Made by a program: the position numbers and the translations under genes
Part shown: positions 36,892 to 49,244 of the stretch, in pieces
Position numbering within the stretch: the stretch's first letter is position 1
Layout of the letters: the number at the start of each line of letters is the position of its first letter
Source of the DNA: Lates calcarifer
Lineage: Eukaryota > Chordata > Actinopteri > Centropomidae
Assembly (NCBI RefSeq): GCF_001640805.2
Contig: NC_066838.1
Coordinates: forward strand, 19,154,749-19,218,748
Direction of reading: 5' to 3'
DNA: 64,000 nucleotides
Notes under the pieces: generated by a model
Seen by the model: the letters and a program-made list of their open reading frames with translations, nothing else
Told to the model about the DNA's origin: nothing
The model's database searches: none

Positions 36892-37808
36892 TCAGTGAGA
36901 TGTGGTTAGATTTTGTTATTTCTGGTTTGGTTTACAAGTTCTATATTTTATTCAATGAAATACTAGTTTAATTTTTTCTAGTGTCCTAATCTGTGATTTT
37001 GTTGTGCACCTTCCTCCATAAAAACTGTAATTCAAGCATGCTCATGCCAGGTCACAGCCCAATTACGGAATGTTAACTCCTCTTAGTCTGCTGTAGAAAC
37101 TAGATAGACAAGTCAGTAGGTGTCAGGAAGCTTTGCTTGCCTTAAGGGGCTCTCATAATGCATGAGCAGAACTCTCAGTGCCTGATCAGCAAAATGATGA
37201 CATTGATGCTCAGACGTGCCATCCCTGCTACCCCACCTCCTCCTGCATTATTACATGTCCAGATACCATCTTTAATTCTACTTCCTTTAAACAAGGTTGA
37301 TGTGAGGGTCATTAAACCTCCATTCATGACATTAATTACCTGATAAGGCTTACTGAGGTAAGATGGACAGAGAGGCTTTCAGGCGAGAAAGAGTGAACAG
37401 CTGATTTTCTCCAACAGTGAGCAGTCGTACACATTATTCTCCAGCCTAATCGTATGTACCATCATCTCATATCCAAAAAATGCCAACAGAGGTCCATTTA
37501 CTTAGTATGTCTGAGTCTCCTGAGCTGGAGCTGTGGATTAAATGTGGGCAGCCAGTGTATGGCTGCATAAAGCACTTTTTTCTACCTTTTCTTTCTTTTC
37601 TTGGCTGACCTTATATTTAGGACTGAAAATTTTAATGACTTCAGCAATTAGAGCACTGTCAAATAAATATAAGTAACATTTATGAATTGTTAGCAAGGAA
37701 CTCAAGTGCACATCAGGAATGGCCAGAAAGAAAACTTAATTTACTGGTTTTGCCAAACATAATTCACACATCTATTAGCCAACAATATGTTTGGCAGCGG
37801 GCTTGCTC
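36892..37808. other. Unique non-coding sequence
   Basis: Nothing recognisable. Confidence 0.5.
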
Positions 37809-38110
37809 TAGGGATGTCCAATCAAGTTTTTCTGGCCCCATTGACAATCCAAGTCCCTTAATAGTCCAATCCAGTACCTCCTATGTTACTTGAATGTTGA
37901 TTATGTATTTTACAAATACAAATAATAGTTCCAGATAACTAAACTTCATGCACCTCATTTTTGAGTTTCTTGATCCAAATACAATACAGGTAATGCTTCA
38001 AAAATAAGAAGTTTACAAGCTTAAATTATTGATATCATATGAATGAAAGTTCAGTTGTGAGAAAGGAACTAACAAAACACTTACTCGCGGTTGTACAGTA
38101 GTGTTAGAAA
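37809..38110 (+). repeat. Decayed interspersed repeat (family E)
   Basis: It begins tagggatgtccaatcaag, then tttttctggcccca, ccaagtcccttaatagtcc and aatccagtacc. This resembles a decayed copy of a widespread vertebrate/fish non-autonomous transposon whose consensus begins with tagggatgtcccgatc-type words and spells repeated CCGATC/GTATCGG motifs. CpG decay would explain the present form. The right boundary is a guess. Confidence 0.4.
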
Positions 38111-39721
38111 GTGGAGTTCCTTCCCTGAAAAACTATCTTTGACAAGTACTGACAGCGGTGTGGAGAATGCACACAAACTGACATTAGCTAGCTTCAATTT
38201 AGGCTCATCATCAAGTTACTCACAGAATTAACATTAATTAGTGACAGCTGATATGACATATCACTGGTGACATTCGTCATTGTAACTGGTAAAAATGATG
38301 CTAAGCACCAGCTAAAAAAGAGAGGTAGCTAGTTGAATGTTTTCTACGTTGCTTTACTAATGATTATTAGTGTCGTAGCTTGGTGTATTTTTCCAACTCC
38401 AGTATTTGAACTCAGAGTTACTCACTGTTGTGCCCAAATAATATTTCACATTCACACACACAAGTTTTCACTGGCTTGTGCAGCAGGACTATAGAGCCTG
38501 GCTGTTTTATAGAAGAAGGGCTGCAACAGTGGGAGGTTGAGGCTTCAGTGTAGCAATATCTGTTCCATTAAACATGCCTGGATCTTGTTTTCAAGAGCAT
38601 GAGGGAGATTTCACATTGATTATATGTGGAAATAGCCTGATGCTATGCCTGTTTTCCAAAACTGCATCCGTTTAACAAGTGGCCACGTGGCATCATTGTG
38701 TAGGTGTGGTGGGGTTTTTTTTGTTTTTTTTTTTTTGTCATGTGAAGCGGCAGTTGGAAATGTTAGGTTTGCATTAGCAGTAACTTATCATTGGCAATGA
38801 CTAACTATTTTCATTACTGATTAATTTGCTTATTCATTGTTTATAATTTGCCAAAACCTGAAAGAATGTCTTCAGATTCCTTGTTTTATCCAACCAACAA
38901 TCCAAAACCAAAAGAATTAGCCAAATAGTTGCAGATTAATTTCCTGTTAAGTGAGTTTGATAATTGAATAATGAAAATCTTCAAGAATATAACTTTAAAG
39001 TTGAAAAAAAAAGTTGTGAAACATGTATTTCCAGCTGTCCCCTCTCTTGTCTGTACTATCCCCACTTTGGCCAGAACACCCACAGTGTTGACCCACAGGC
39101 AAGCAATAAACACTAACGAAACATAAAGCTAATTCACTTTAAACTCCATCAACTCTTTTCCCCTGTCCCTGGTAAAACTGCAGTACAGCTCCTGCATTAG
39201 ACAGGCTTCCTTGCATGTCAATAGTCAGCCATCTGCTCAGGCTGCTGTAGCGGACAAGGGCCCAGCAGAGAATTTCACCCATAGGAGGTCTTATTTGGAT
39301 GAACGCAGTGCAGACAAGATGGTCAGAAGCTTAGTGATGGTCAAATAATCTTTGCGCCCAGTCACCTATGAGACAACCCCTCAGCTTTATATAAGGAGAA
39401 TGATGTACTGCAGTCTTTTCGGCTCTGACCTAAGCACAACCTAGGGTTGACCTGGTTATGAATCGAATCTCTGGAGAGGGAAGCATCATAAGCAATCTGC
39501 GGAGTTTCAGGGGGACACTGCAATATGCTGCAGGCATTTCTGCTGTAAATATAGAGCCAAAACAATTAGGGATTTGTTCTGTTCTGTTTATGGTAATTTT
39601 CTGAGACAATCAGACACAAATCCATCACACACACCACAAATTCCACCTACAATGCCAACACACAAAACCACACTCAGTCTTTTCTACTTTCTCTCTATCA
39701 TTTGTACACACCCACATTGAT

Positions 39722-39761
<40 letters not shown>

Positions 39762-40489
39762 AGCTGAGCAAAAACATACTCACACACATACTCAAAGCCC
39801 AGTGCAGTGTGCAAGTGGAGTAGAATAGAAATAGTTCAGGTTGAAAAGGGGCTACAGTGCAATCAGTGGAAACGCAGGGGGAGATTCAATTAAATTTCTC
39901 TCTGCAGAGGAAATGCCATACACACAATATAACCGTCTCTGTTCAGATTCCATTATGTTGTCACTAACTATGAATCACAATGAAAACAGCTTCGATTTTC
40001 CTGAAATGTTGAGTTTAAATTATTTTTCTAACCCTTGGCTATGTTTTAATTATGTAAGCACTTGCTTTAAATCATCTGCCCACTGAGGAATCATTCTATT
40101 TTATGAAATTGAAATAAATTTTCAAATACATTTTAAGGAATTTCAAATGAGTTTTGCAATCATGTATTCCCTGACTTAAAGTGTCCTTACTGAAATTTAC
40201 ATATGAAAATTTCCAACAAAATCATCATCAACATTTTCCACAGGCAAATTATTTCCACCTCAGCGGTCCGGGCCCTGTGCTTTCGCTGATACAATACTGT
40301 CGCCAGTTCTGATAGAAGGTGTTTGTGTCTGAAGATACACTGTTAAGTGAAGAGAAGATATGAGAAAAATATTTCAGACACAGAATGAAAAGTCCCTGAG
40401 GACCATCAGTCAGAAGACTGCAGCACTTAGGAACTAAAATAGAGCCAGGCAGAGAGCATAATTAGGCATTTTAAGTGCTTTACATAATA
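38111..40489. other. Unique sequence with T-run and CA repeat
   Basis: It contains the T-rich run at 38715-38736 (T8-G-T14) and the CA microsatellite at 39727-39759. No gene could be supported. Confidence 0.5.
39727..39759. repeat. (CA)n microsatellite
   Basis: Thirty-three bases of uninterrupted CA dinucleotide, flanked by further ACACAC-rich sequence. Typical polymorphic fish microsatellite. Confidence 0.97.
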
Positions 40490-40575
40490 CAGTCAGTCAT
40501 AATGAAGGCCCTGTGGGATCCAGAGGCTGGACGGCTATTGTCACTCTGCCGCAGGAGGAGCATTCATAAGAAGGC
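40490..40575. promoter_or_regulatory. Candidate conserved non-coding element
   Basis: A high-complexity block with gtcataatgaaggccctgtg, ggctggacggctattgtcac and gagcattcataag. It is not repetitive and not open with splice sites. Inferred from texture. Confidence 0.22.
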
Positions 40576-40904
40576 TGGAGAAAGAGATGGAAGGATAAGG
40601 AGAGGTGGAAAGTAATAATGTATGAAAAAAGCTATCGTTACAAAACATGGCAATAAAATAGTGTACTGGATTTAACTTAATTAACATAGTTTCATTAGTC
40701 AAGGAAGGAGCCAAAATCAATTATTTACATTCTTTTAAACTGGCCCCCAGAGTGCACAGGCACATGAAGACAAACATGATCAACAGAAAATGTCATTTCG
40801 AAAATACTTAACAAGGACACAGCAATACTGTGCCATAACATTCCCTTGTCTTAGTCTCTCTCTCTCCCACCTCCCTCTGTCTTTGATGAGTGAACCACTT
40901 GATG

Positions 40905-41130
40905 TTGACAGTGGATTGATACCGGCTCTTAATGAATGATGTTTTATTAATGGTCCCATAATCAGATTACCTGCAGGCAGACAGGCTCCATCCATCTCTC
41001 TCCTCAGAGGTCTAACAATGAAGGAAGAATAACACATCTGGAGGAGCAGAGACACTTGTCTGGCCCACGTTTAAGCTTAATCAGCTGCAGGAGCTCAGCT
41101 TGTACTTACAGTATTCTGCATAGAGGAGAA
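40905..41130. promoter_or_regulatory. Candidate conserved non-coding element
   Basis: Contains taccggctcttaatgaatga, gttttattaatggtcccata, atcagattacctgcaggcag and gcttaatcagctgcaggagc. AT-rich homeodomain-type cores alternate with CAGCTG/CAGGT E-box-like words. Enhancer by texture only. Confidence 0.27.
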
Positions 41131-43100
41131 AATCAGGTAAACGCACGTTTGTAATAGTCATGAGCAGGACGCTGTTGTTAGCGTAAGATAAACAGCTCAA
41201 CAAACAAAGCTGTCTGCAGCTTTATTTGTTTTTCATGGATAAGATCAGTTGACATCTTTACCTACAGTAATGGCATGGCTGTGGGGATAGCAGTGTCAGT
41301 AAAACCATCTGTTCAACACCTAAAGATGGACTTTTAATTATTATCATCCACAGTTGTTGATTGTTAAATGTAGGTAAATGCAATGTTATTGTTGGATTCA
41401 GGTCTTTCCCACTTGAGGCTGACAAAGACACTCAAACTGTGTCTGAGATTACCAACAATAACTTTTGATTTTTGCAACAACATGACCTTTTCTCTCACGG
41501 TAGTGCCATTATTACTGCTGTATTTCAAAATGTTCCTAGTACCCCCTGACCGCCAAAACTTCATCTTTTGGACACACTGAACCATATCCTGCTCAATCAT
41601 TTTGCAGACACCATTTTTCCCTTAATTTTTTTCTTTGTTGTTGCTTGTGTGGACTGAACACATCTACAGGTGTATACAACTGTGCAGACCACTCAGCTGG
41701 AATGCTGAGTGATTTGGAAATAGTGTACAGCAACTGTCAAAGAACTGATATCAAAGAAGGAGCGGTACAATGTCAGAGAGTGGGACTACTGTGCACTATG
41801 TTAAAGGGAAAATCATTGACCTGCCAGTCCTCCGCAATGGCTAGTGAATAGTTCAAAATAAATATAAGGTGTCTTGTGGATTGTTTTGCCTGGATTCCTT
41901 TCTTTTACTCCATTACTCAGCAGTGTGCTTAGTTTAGAGAATCAGAGCGTGTGCAAAAGCACTGCACTACAGTGTGCCTGTACATGAACCATGGTAGGTT
42001 CTGTCCGAGACTGAAATTTCTACATCAAATCAACATCTAATTCATGTGATGCTTAAAGTAGAGCAATGAATAGAAGATGGTGCAGAAACATTTGCATCAA
42101 AGGACAGTGGGTGTAGCTTTATCAGCAGCAGCTATTGTCACCACACACAACCACAACATTAAATAGTCTATAGACATATTCTTGTCATAAACTGTCTGGC
42201 GGCTTGAGATAGTGGCTTTCTTCAGTGGGTTTTGACATTACAAAACCACTGCCCCAAGTTAAAACACTGCTGAACGGGTACATGTACAAAATCCCCATTT
42301 TCACTTCCACAATTCACCATAAATGGATGTAGAAACACCCTTAAACATCACTTTGAAAATTGATACTTGTGCTTTCTCCACCACCCATTACACCTGTCAA
42401 TAAAATTAACAGTAGTGGTTCGTTTTACTGATTGTGTGACGTCAGTGGACGTTCTCCAACAGCAGCAGACCAGCTGTCATTAGGCATAATTGTTACGCGC
42501 AGCTGTGGCTATTTATAGCTCTCATGCCACAAATTTGTCACACTTATCAGTAAACCATCATTGCTGTAATATCTCAGTCATTATTATTAAACATCAGAAA
42601 GATGATTAATGATAAATTTATAGCACTCATATTGGAACAGACTTTACAAAGTAGGCTGTTTCACAATTGGCTTGAATGTAAATATAAAGAATTATATCAT
42701 TCATCACTGATAAACATCTTATGAACGAGCCTTTGATTGCACATATTTAAAAAATATGCTTGGTTTTTGAGTTCACATAGTTTATACATCTGTCTTTCAA
42801 AAGGACTGCCCCTGTACCCACTTCACCAGAAAGGAGCAGCCCCTCTATACTGAGAATGTTTTCGCTGATTTAATACATTTCCTAGTCTTGTCTCTCCAAG
42901 TTATTCCAACAATCTGACTTATTGCCCCCAACACTCAAAGTAAATGTCACAGTGTTTCACCCCAACAGTTACTAATAAACAGAGCCATGAAAATAGATAA
43001 GGAGAAGAGTTTCTTCTTGGAGATATAAAAGTTAACACTCAAGGTGGGATTTTGATTGTCTGGATGAGCCCATAGGGGGAAATCTGAATAGACTGCTTAC
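41131..43100. other. Unique non-coding sequence
   Basis: No exon or repeat recognised. Unique AT-rich DNA. Confidence 0.5.
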
Positions 43101-43155
43101 CTAATGTCATTAAATTCGTACTCGCCCACAAGAGACGTGGTACCTGGAAGTGAGC
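43101..43155 (-). other. Exon-like 55-bp segment, minus strand
   Basis: On the minus strand a cactcctgtag-type acceptor precedes the segment and ag|GTAAGC follows it. One frame is open throughout and reads SLPGTTSLVGEYEFNDI. The segment keeps three CpGs (in cgtactcgcccac and agacgtgg), unusual for the surrounding AT-rich DNA. It lies downstream, in the same strand sense, of the putative first exon at 52.3-52.7 kb. I do not recognise the peptide, and a second frame is also open. It could be a small coding exon, a conserved element, or chance. Confidence 0.2.
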
Positions 43156-43971
43156 CTACAGGAGTATGAAAAATGTGTTCACTAAGTTCTCTCCTGCAGC
43201 AGTTTTCAGTTAGCAGCCAGGGCAAGAGGAAAGTGTACATCAGATGTGAACTTTTTAAGTGTGATTTATGGAGCTCCTATGATTGAGGTGTCAGATTTAT
43301 GGCCAGACCCGCTGACAGCAATTACTCCCCAAACACTAATGCAACTGAAAACCCCCCTTTGATAGATCTGGTTATTAATGCAAGTACACAGGTATGCAGC
43401 CACTAAGGGCTCCCTGGAAAGGTTAGATTTATCATGGTGACATTTTACTCGTATTATGCACCCACATTCTCCCAATGTGACCAAGGGACTGGCAAAGGAG
43501 GTGTATGGTGATACCCCCCAACACTACACCAACCTCACAAATATGAAGTGCAGGAAACTGCATAGCACTCCAAACCCAGATGTATACATTTGCTGTGGCA
43601 AGGTCACCTCCAAAAATAATTTCACCTTCATTTTCACAGGAAAAAAAAAAACATCTAATAATGAGGTTACTGTCATGTTAGCTTAATGCAGATTTGCAAG
43701 GCAGTTTTCATCTGTCTCTAAAAAGGAAAAAATAAACAAAGGTGTACTGAAAAAAAAGTTGTTTGTCAAAAGACTGAAAAAAGACCAAATGTTCTCATTT
43801 AGTCATTCTGAAGTGCTGCCAGGAAAAAGTCTGGATGAAATAATCATTTTTGTAATATATTTAAATGCTGTTTGAAATTAAATCACACCAGTTTCCACCT
43901 CAGGACATCAGAGTGCTGTCATGTACTTACTTGTCACATTATTTATACAAACTGGAAAACACACTTTTGTC
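43156..43971. other. Unique non-coding sequence
   Basis: Only short A-runs (for example at about 43640-43651) are notable. Confidence 0.5.
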
Positions 43972-44016
43972 TGTGTGTGTGTGTGCGCGCGTGTGCACAT
44001 GCACATGTGTGCATGC
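43972..44016. repeat. 45-bp alternating purine-pyrimidine tract (GT/GC/CA)
   Basis: From 43972 to 44016 purines and pyrimidines alternate without one break, moving from TG repeats through cgcgcg to gtgcacatgcacatgtgtgc. Such tracts are the classic substrate for left-handed Z-DNA. The flanking bases break the alternation at both ends. Confidence 0.92.
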
Positions 44017-44399
44017 TTTATTAATATCCAATTTTGTGTGTCTGCTGGTTTGGCATCATACCCTTTGTAACCAGATAGAAGCTCAGCAACAACAATTTTT
44101 GGAAACATAAATGAGAAGTTCTAAGAAACTATTTATGTTTCCAGTGGGACAAGAAAAGACTGACATAAAATAAAAAAGGGTGTAAAACAACAAGTCATTA
44201 GAAGTCTGCACAGAGGACGTCAGATTACTTGATACTGCCACAAAGAAAAATGTTGTTACAATCTCACTTAGATTTAGCAAAAAACGGTTTCTAGGGAAAC
44301 CAGGTGCAAAGACCCCTGCCTCACTGTTCAGTGCCCTTAATGGATACATGTTTGAACCCGTGTGGAGAGCCACAGGCAGTGGGGAGGGCACTTCTCATT
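44017..44399. other. Unique non-coding sequence
   Basis: Nothing recognisable. Confidence 0.5.
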
Positions 44400-44610
44400 T
44401 CCTGTGTTTCCCGCTGCATTTAACACCTTAAGGTCGATGTTTTAATGGAGTTTGGGAGACAGACTCCTGGGCTGTTTCTGCATGATAATCTGGACTCTCC
44501 GGAGCTCTATATGGCCTTGTGTGTCGACTGCTAATGCAAGCTGAAGAAGTAGCAGCTGAATTCTGAACTCTACCTAAGATTCATTTGTTCACTCTGTCTG
44601 AATAATGAAC
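44400..44610. promoter_or_regulatory. Candidate conserved non-coding element
   Basis: A high-complexity non-repetitive block with gctgcatttaacaccttaag, gtcgatgttttaatggagtt, gcatgataatctggactctc and gtgtcgactgctaatgcaag. Several CpGs are retained. Enhancer by texture only. Confidence 0.27.
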
Positions 44611-46779
44611 CAACCTGAAGATGCCATGCATGCCTCTGAAGCCACTATGCTTCTTTTGAAGTGACTGCTATTCTGTGGCACATAACCTGTCTTTAGGCAG
44701 ATAAATTCCTCTAGTGCCTGACATATATCTTTTTTATACTAACCTCTACCCAATTCTACCTAAAATGCCAGCTGCTCTTTCGTCTATGTATTGACAAGAC
44801 TGCCCTTCCCCAAAAGAACGACCCCATGTGGCATCTGTGCAAGCAGCATAAACAACCCACGCATTTAACATAGGAGACTGCTGTTGGTTTCATTTCAAAC
44901 TGATCAGTGCCGTCTCTTAAATCTGTGATAGTTGTTACCATGACAACAGAGGTCCAGTAGGAATTTGTCATTTTTCCAACCCACTTTAAATAAAGCCACA
45001 CCCTCTTCAGTATGACGAAAACCTTAGCAAAACAACTTGTTGAAGATTCTACCTTGTTTAGCCTCTTTTTAAAATTTCTTTAAACGTATATCTTGGTGAC
45101 ACATTTTTCAAATATCCCTAAATCTGTTATGGGAGGTAGTTAAAAGGTATGTGCAAGGTATCTACATTTGGAGGAGATGTGGAGGTGATGGTTAAGATAT
45201 CCACAATGACTTTAAGCGTTGTATCTGAGGGTAGGGACAAGTGATCTATATGGTCATTTAGACTGGAGTGCTTGTTGGTATTGAAACACTAATTGTCTGT
45301 ATGTCCAACGAAATACAGTGTTTGTTCAGGGCAAATCATGGGGGAATATCAAAAATCAGTTGGGATAACACCAACAGCTAGGGAAGAATGTCAAAACTCA
45401 ATAAGGAAACTCAGCGTTATGTCTTAACTGTCCACAGATGATATGCTGAGAGGGCTAGCAGAGCCCATGGGGAGCTCTGCATGTGAAGATGTGAGGATGT
45501 GAGGATGAGAAGATTCTCTGGAGACTGATCATCCTTATTCCCCACAGGACAAGACAATATATACAGAGATTCACACGCACACATAAGCAAATGATAAACA
45601 CCAGAAGCACATTTGCAATCACATATGAGAGAAAGGGGGGGAAAAATGGAAGAATGTTATCGTTAAAGTCACCATCCCCCAAAGTTGTCATTCTTCTGTG
45701 TAAGCATTTATGCAGTTAGGGCAGAGAAAAAACACTTGTGAAAGGATCAAGCAGGCAGAGGAAAGGAAGGATGGTGGGGGTGGGGAGCTGATGCAGGTGA
45801 GAGCCAAAGCATGCAATAAAGATTAGGGAGGCAAGATGAATTATGAGGCTCCAAGGCTACGGCACAGAGGGACCTAACAGATCTAGTGTTTCCCTGGCTC
45901 GGCCACTCCACTGCAGGGACAGCCACGTTAAAGCCTTCAGGGATAAAGAGGGAGTTTTCTCCATACCCCCACTCTTCCCTCTCCACTCCAACACTGTATT
46001 GACTGTTTGGCAGGAAACAGGTTGAGCTAAAGAGGCGTTTGACCCTGCGAGCACAATTTCATTATTTAGAGGTGCTTATGCGGCAGTGTCATCTTTCCAG
46101 AAAGGAAGAATGAGGGAAGGAGAAAGTGAGTGGCTGCATTAACTCAGAAAAATCTTCTGTTAGTGTTTGCCTGGTAAACACTACAAATACATGTTCTCTA
46201 GACTGACATCAGCTGAATTTAGTGGATGCTTTTGAAATGCAATACTCAGTGGGAAAGTCAACATCTCTCTCTGTCTCTCTTGGTAAGACTGTTTTGATGT
46301 GACTGCATATTCGCTGTGGCGTTACACACATTGTGCAGGCTGCTGTGTATATTCATACCATTACATATTCTGATTGAATAGGCTGGGCATTCATTACATA
46401 CTTCCCACTGCTTTCAAAACCCTCCTCTCATTTCATCATCATGAAGCAATCAACAGCAAAGTCAGCTAAACCAGTTTAATCCATCTTTTTAAATTACTCC
46501 AGAGAATTAAAGACTCCTCATTTAGGTAGAAAGCTTGATTGTTTGAGAAGGTTTCACTTTATGCATCAAGTTTTTAATTTTCACATTTACTTGTTATTTT
46601 TCTCTTTCACCACGTCTTGTTCCATCATCATTTCTGCCTCTTGGACAATCATATTTTAACAGCCAGAGAGCATTAGTAACCAAGGTCCAATTTCTTTCTC
46701 TCCTCAGGAAAGTCAATTACTCTTGATCATTTTCAACCAGTCTAAGGGTCACAGTGAGATATGACAAGTTCTGGAGGCT
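44611..46779. other. Unique sequence; possible constrained patches
   Basis: A somewhat GC-richer, CpG-containing stretch lies at about 45840-46100 without an exon-like structure. A gatgtgagga/tgtgaggatg tandem lies at about 45488-45508. No gene could be supported. Confidence 0.45.
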
Positions 46780-46875
46780 GACAATGGACTGCAACAAACT
46801 ATCAGCCTTATTCAATTACCATATGGCCTTGGAGAAATTCTAATTGGCTGTGAGGTGGGTGTGCATCATTTTCAC
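46780..46875. promoter_or_regulatory. Candidate conserved non-coding element
   Basis: Compact block containing cttattcaattaccatatgg, ccttggagaaattctaattg and gctgtgaggtgggtgtgc. Two ATTA/TAAT cores flank a CATATG E-box. Texture-based inference. Confidence 0.25.
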
Positions 46876-46950
46876 ATGAGAGAGTTAAGGCATACTACAC
46901 ATTATCAAATGCAAGACTAAGAATCTACAACAATCCTCGCCGCTCAGCAT

Positions 46951-47480
46951 TCTAACATGCTCACTGTTACATTCTGATATTTAGAAGGTAATCTTCACAA
47001 TGTTAACCATCTTAGTTTAGTACGTTAGCATGCAGTTATATGCTAATTAGCACTAAACACAAAGTACAGCTGAGGCTGATTGGAATGCCGTTAGTTTTGC
47101 AGGTATTTAGTTATAAACCAAAATATTGGAAAAGTAGAGATTTAGACCTGAAAGATGGGGCAAAAGGAAAAGTCAAGGGATGAGCAAAGTTACTACAATT
47201 CATCTTGAGGGGAAGATGAATGTGTCCATCAAGTTTCACAGAAATCCATCCAACTGTTGTTGAGAGATTTTACTCAAGTCCTCAAAGGTCAATTTCATGG
47301 TGGAGCTAGAGGAGAGGTCAGGGGATCACCAATGTCAGTACAATTCACCATCTGGCAAACAGACATGTCTGCACAAAATTTTGTGCACATCCATCTTACA
47401 GATGTTGAGATATTTCAGTTTGAACTTAAGTGGCGGACAGACCAACATTGCATTCTCTAAAGCCATGCTGTTAGAATTAC
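46951..47480 (+). repeat. Interspersed percomorph repeat (family F) with internal modules
   Basis: It starts taacatgctcac, then accatcttagtttagtacg, gttatatgctaattagcact and aaacacaaagtacagctgag, continuing ctgattggaatgccgttagt. Two diverged modules follow. Each has a gtca(a/g)ggga word, acaattca, a 20-bp variable part, a catccatc/aatccatcc word, and gttgttgagaga or gatgttgagata followed by tt(t/c)a. Module 1 spans about 47169-47280 and module 2 about 47311-47425. It ends ggcggacagaccaacattgc and agccatgctgttag. From memory this is a very common percomorph repeat with variable module number. Confidence 0.78.
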
Positions 47481-48854
47481 TAAAAAAATCAATCTATGCG
47501 ACTGTAAAAATAAAGTTTTAAATGGATTTCTCAGCATAATCAGCAGCTGTTTTTCATGTTTAACTATTTTTTTCTAACCATCCTCATCACAAGAGGATCA
47601 AGAGGTTTACAAGTGTAAATGGAGAGAAATCTGCAAAATAACAGTTCAAACAGGTTCAAACCAACCTACTGCTTTTAAGAAACATATTCATTGGTTAATA
47701 TTTGTAAAATCTAAAAATGATGAGCCTTGCACAACTGCAACAAGTTATGAAATACTCAAGGTAACTTATATTACAAGAAATGTTATTCCTTTAAGAGCTG
47801 ACAATTTTAAAGGAATGTATAGGAATGTATTTCGAAGTCTCTAAGGAGACTGAGAATAAAAGAATAAAGGGTGAGGAATGGCGCAGCAACCCAGCTGGCT
47901 TATAGATCTCCTGCACAAGGTTGAGAAGCAACTGAAAGAAGCAGAGTAAAAGGTGTAAAAACAACAAAGACTCTCCATCTTTTTCTTCTGACCCTACCAC
48001 GTAAATGCTGGAAGAATTGCCATCTCTTCCAAGGAGTCTAAAGTCAAGGAGTGCCTACTGTCCTTTTCCTCTGTCACCTGTTCCTTCTGCTCCTGTCTCA
48101 GCAATAGTAAAACCAGCATCTGGAAATTAAGGCCTAATCAGAGTTGCAGACACAACTGTAGCCTAACAACAATATTGTATCTCTGGACTGATTCCTTTTT
48201 TTTGTACATGTGCAAGTGTAAGACTCAGCCCCTGAGTGTTTTTTCCACAGATCTTGTCGACCAACAGCATACTTCCCCTGCTGTCGACTCCCCTCCAGTC
48301 CTTCCTCTTCTCTACTCTGTTATTTAACTCTCCACAGGTGTAGAAGAAACGAACAGAGGACTGACCACAGACAAGACAGGGAAAGAGAGAGAAACAAGCA
48401 GCATTGGTTTACCCCACACACTACAAGAGGAAGAAAATGTGTGCAATTAGGCTCCTGTTGATCCACTCATGGACTCGTTTGGGGAATCAGTGGGCAATTT
48501 TTTCAGAATTTGACACCTAGAGGAATTATGTGATTTTCTCATATTTTTTTACATCGTTATACAAACAAATACCAATATTTTAATTTCTAATAAATGGCAC
48601 AACATAAATAGAATCAGTGCTTGGCTACCATGTGGGTTTCACAAGTCCTGCACAGAAACACACTGATTACTGTGGTTACAAGTATTTCTGTATATTTGTT
48701 TTCATTGTGGGAATTCTTCCAACATTAATTGCAGTCATTAATGAATAGTATAAAATCATAATTTAATATGTTTGCTTAATTAAATCAAACTAAGTGAGAA
48801 CAAAGCACTGTAAGCAGTTTAAGTATTTTGCATTGGACTGTCTGTTAATATTAC
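47481..48854. other. Unique non-coding sequence
   Basis: No gene or repeat recognised. A short duplication, aggaatgtat, is seen at about 47812-47830. Confidence 0.5.
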
Positions 48855-49244
48855 CTGTTATACCACACTATAAAAACAAATAAAAGTCCTGTAATATCTG
48901 TATTATCAGTACAATCTAGGATTTATTTTAGTATGAAAAGTAAAATTATTCATTATTTATAATTATCCCTTTCAAAAGTTACATTATCAATCAGACATTA
49001 TTGGTCTATTATTATCAATACATTAACACTTAGAATTTCTTAATGTCCAGCCAGATGTAAATTTAACTGCTGTATATACCGCTTGATGTATAAGGTAGAA
49101 GTTGTTGTATATTTTATTTTTATTATCTAAAACTACAATTTCCCTCTCAATTGTAGTGGAATACAATTATAGAGCAGCATAAAATGGAAATACTTAAGTG
49201 AAGCACAAGTACCTTAAAACTGTGCTTAGCATATTGCACCACTG
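48855..49244 (+). repeat. hAT-like MITE (family D), copy 2
   Basis: Same family as 31662-31875, keeping the right half. It begins near ttataccacactataaaaac, then aaataaaagtcctgtaat, then an AT-rich core with tggtctattattatc and tgctgtatataccgcttgat. It ends with gcataaaatggaaatactta, agtgaagcacaagtacctta, and a terminal gcaccactg that mirrors the GTGGTGGA start of copy 1. No transposase. Confidence 0.7.
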
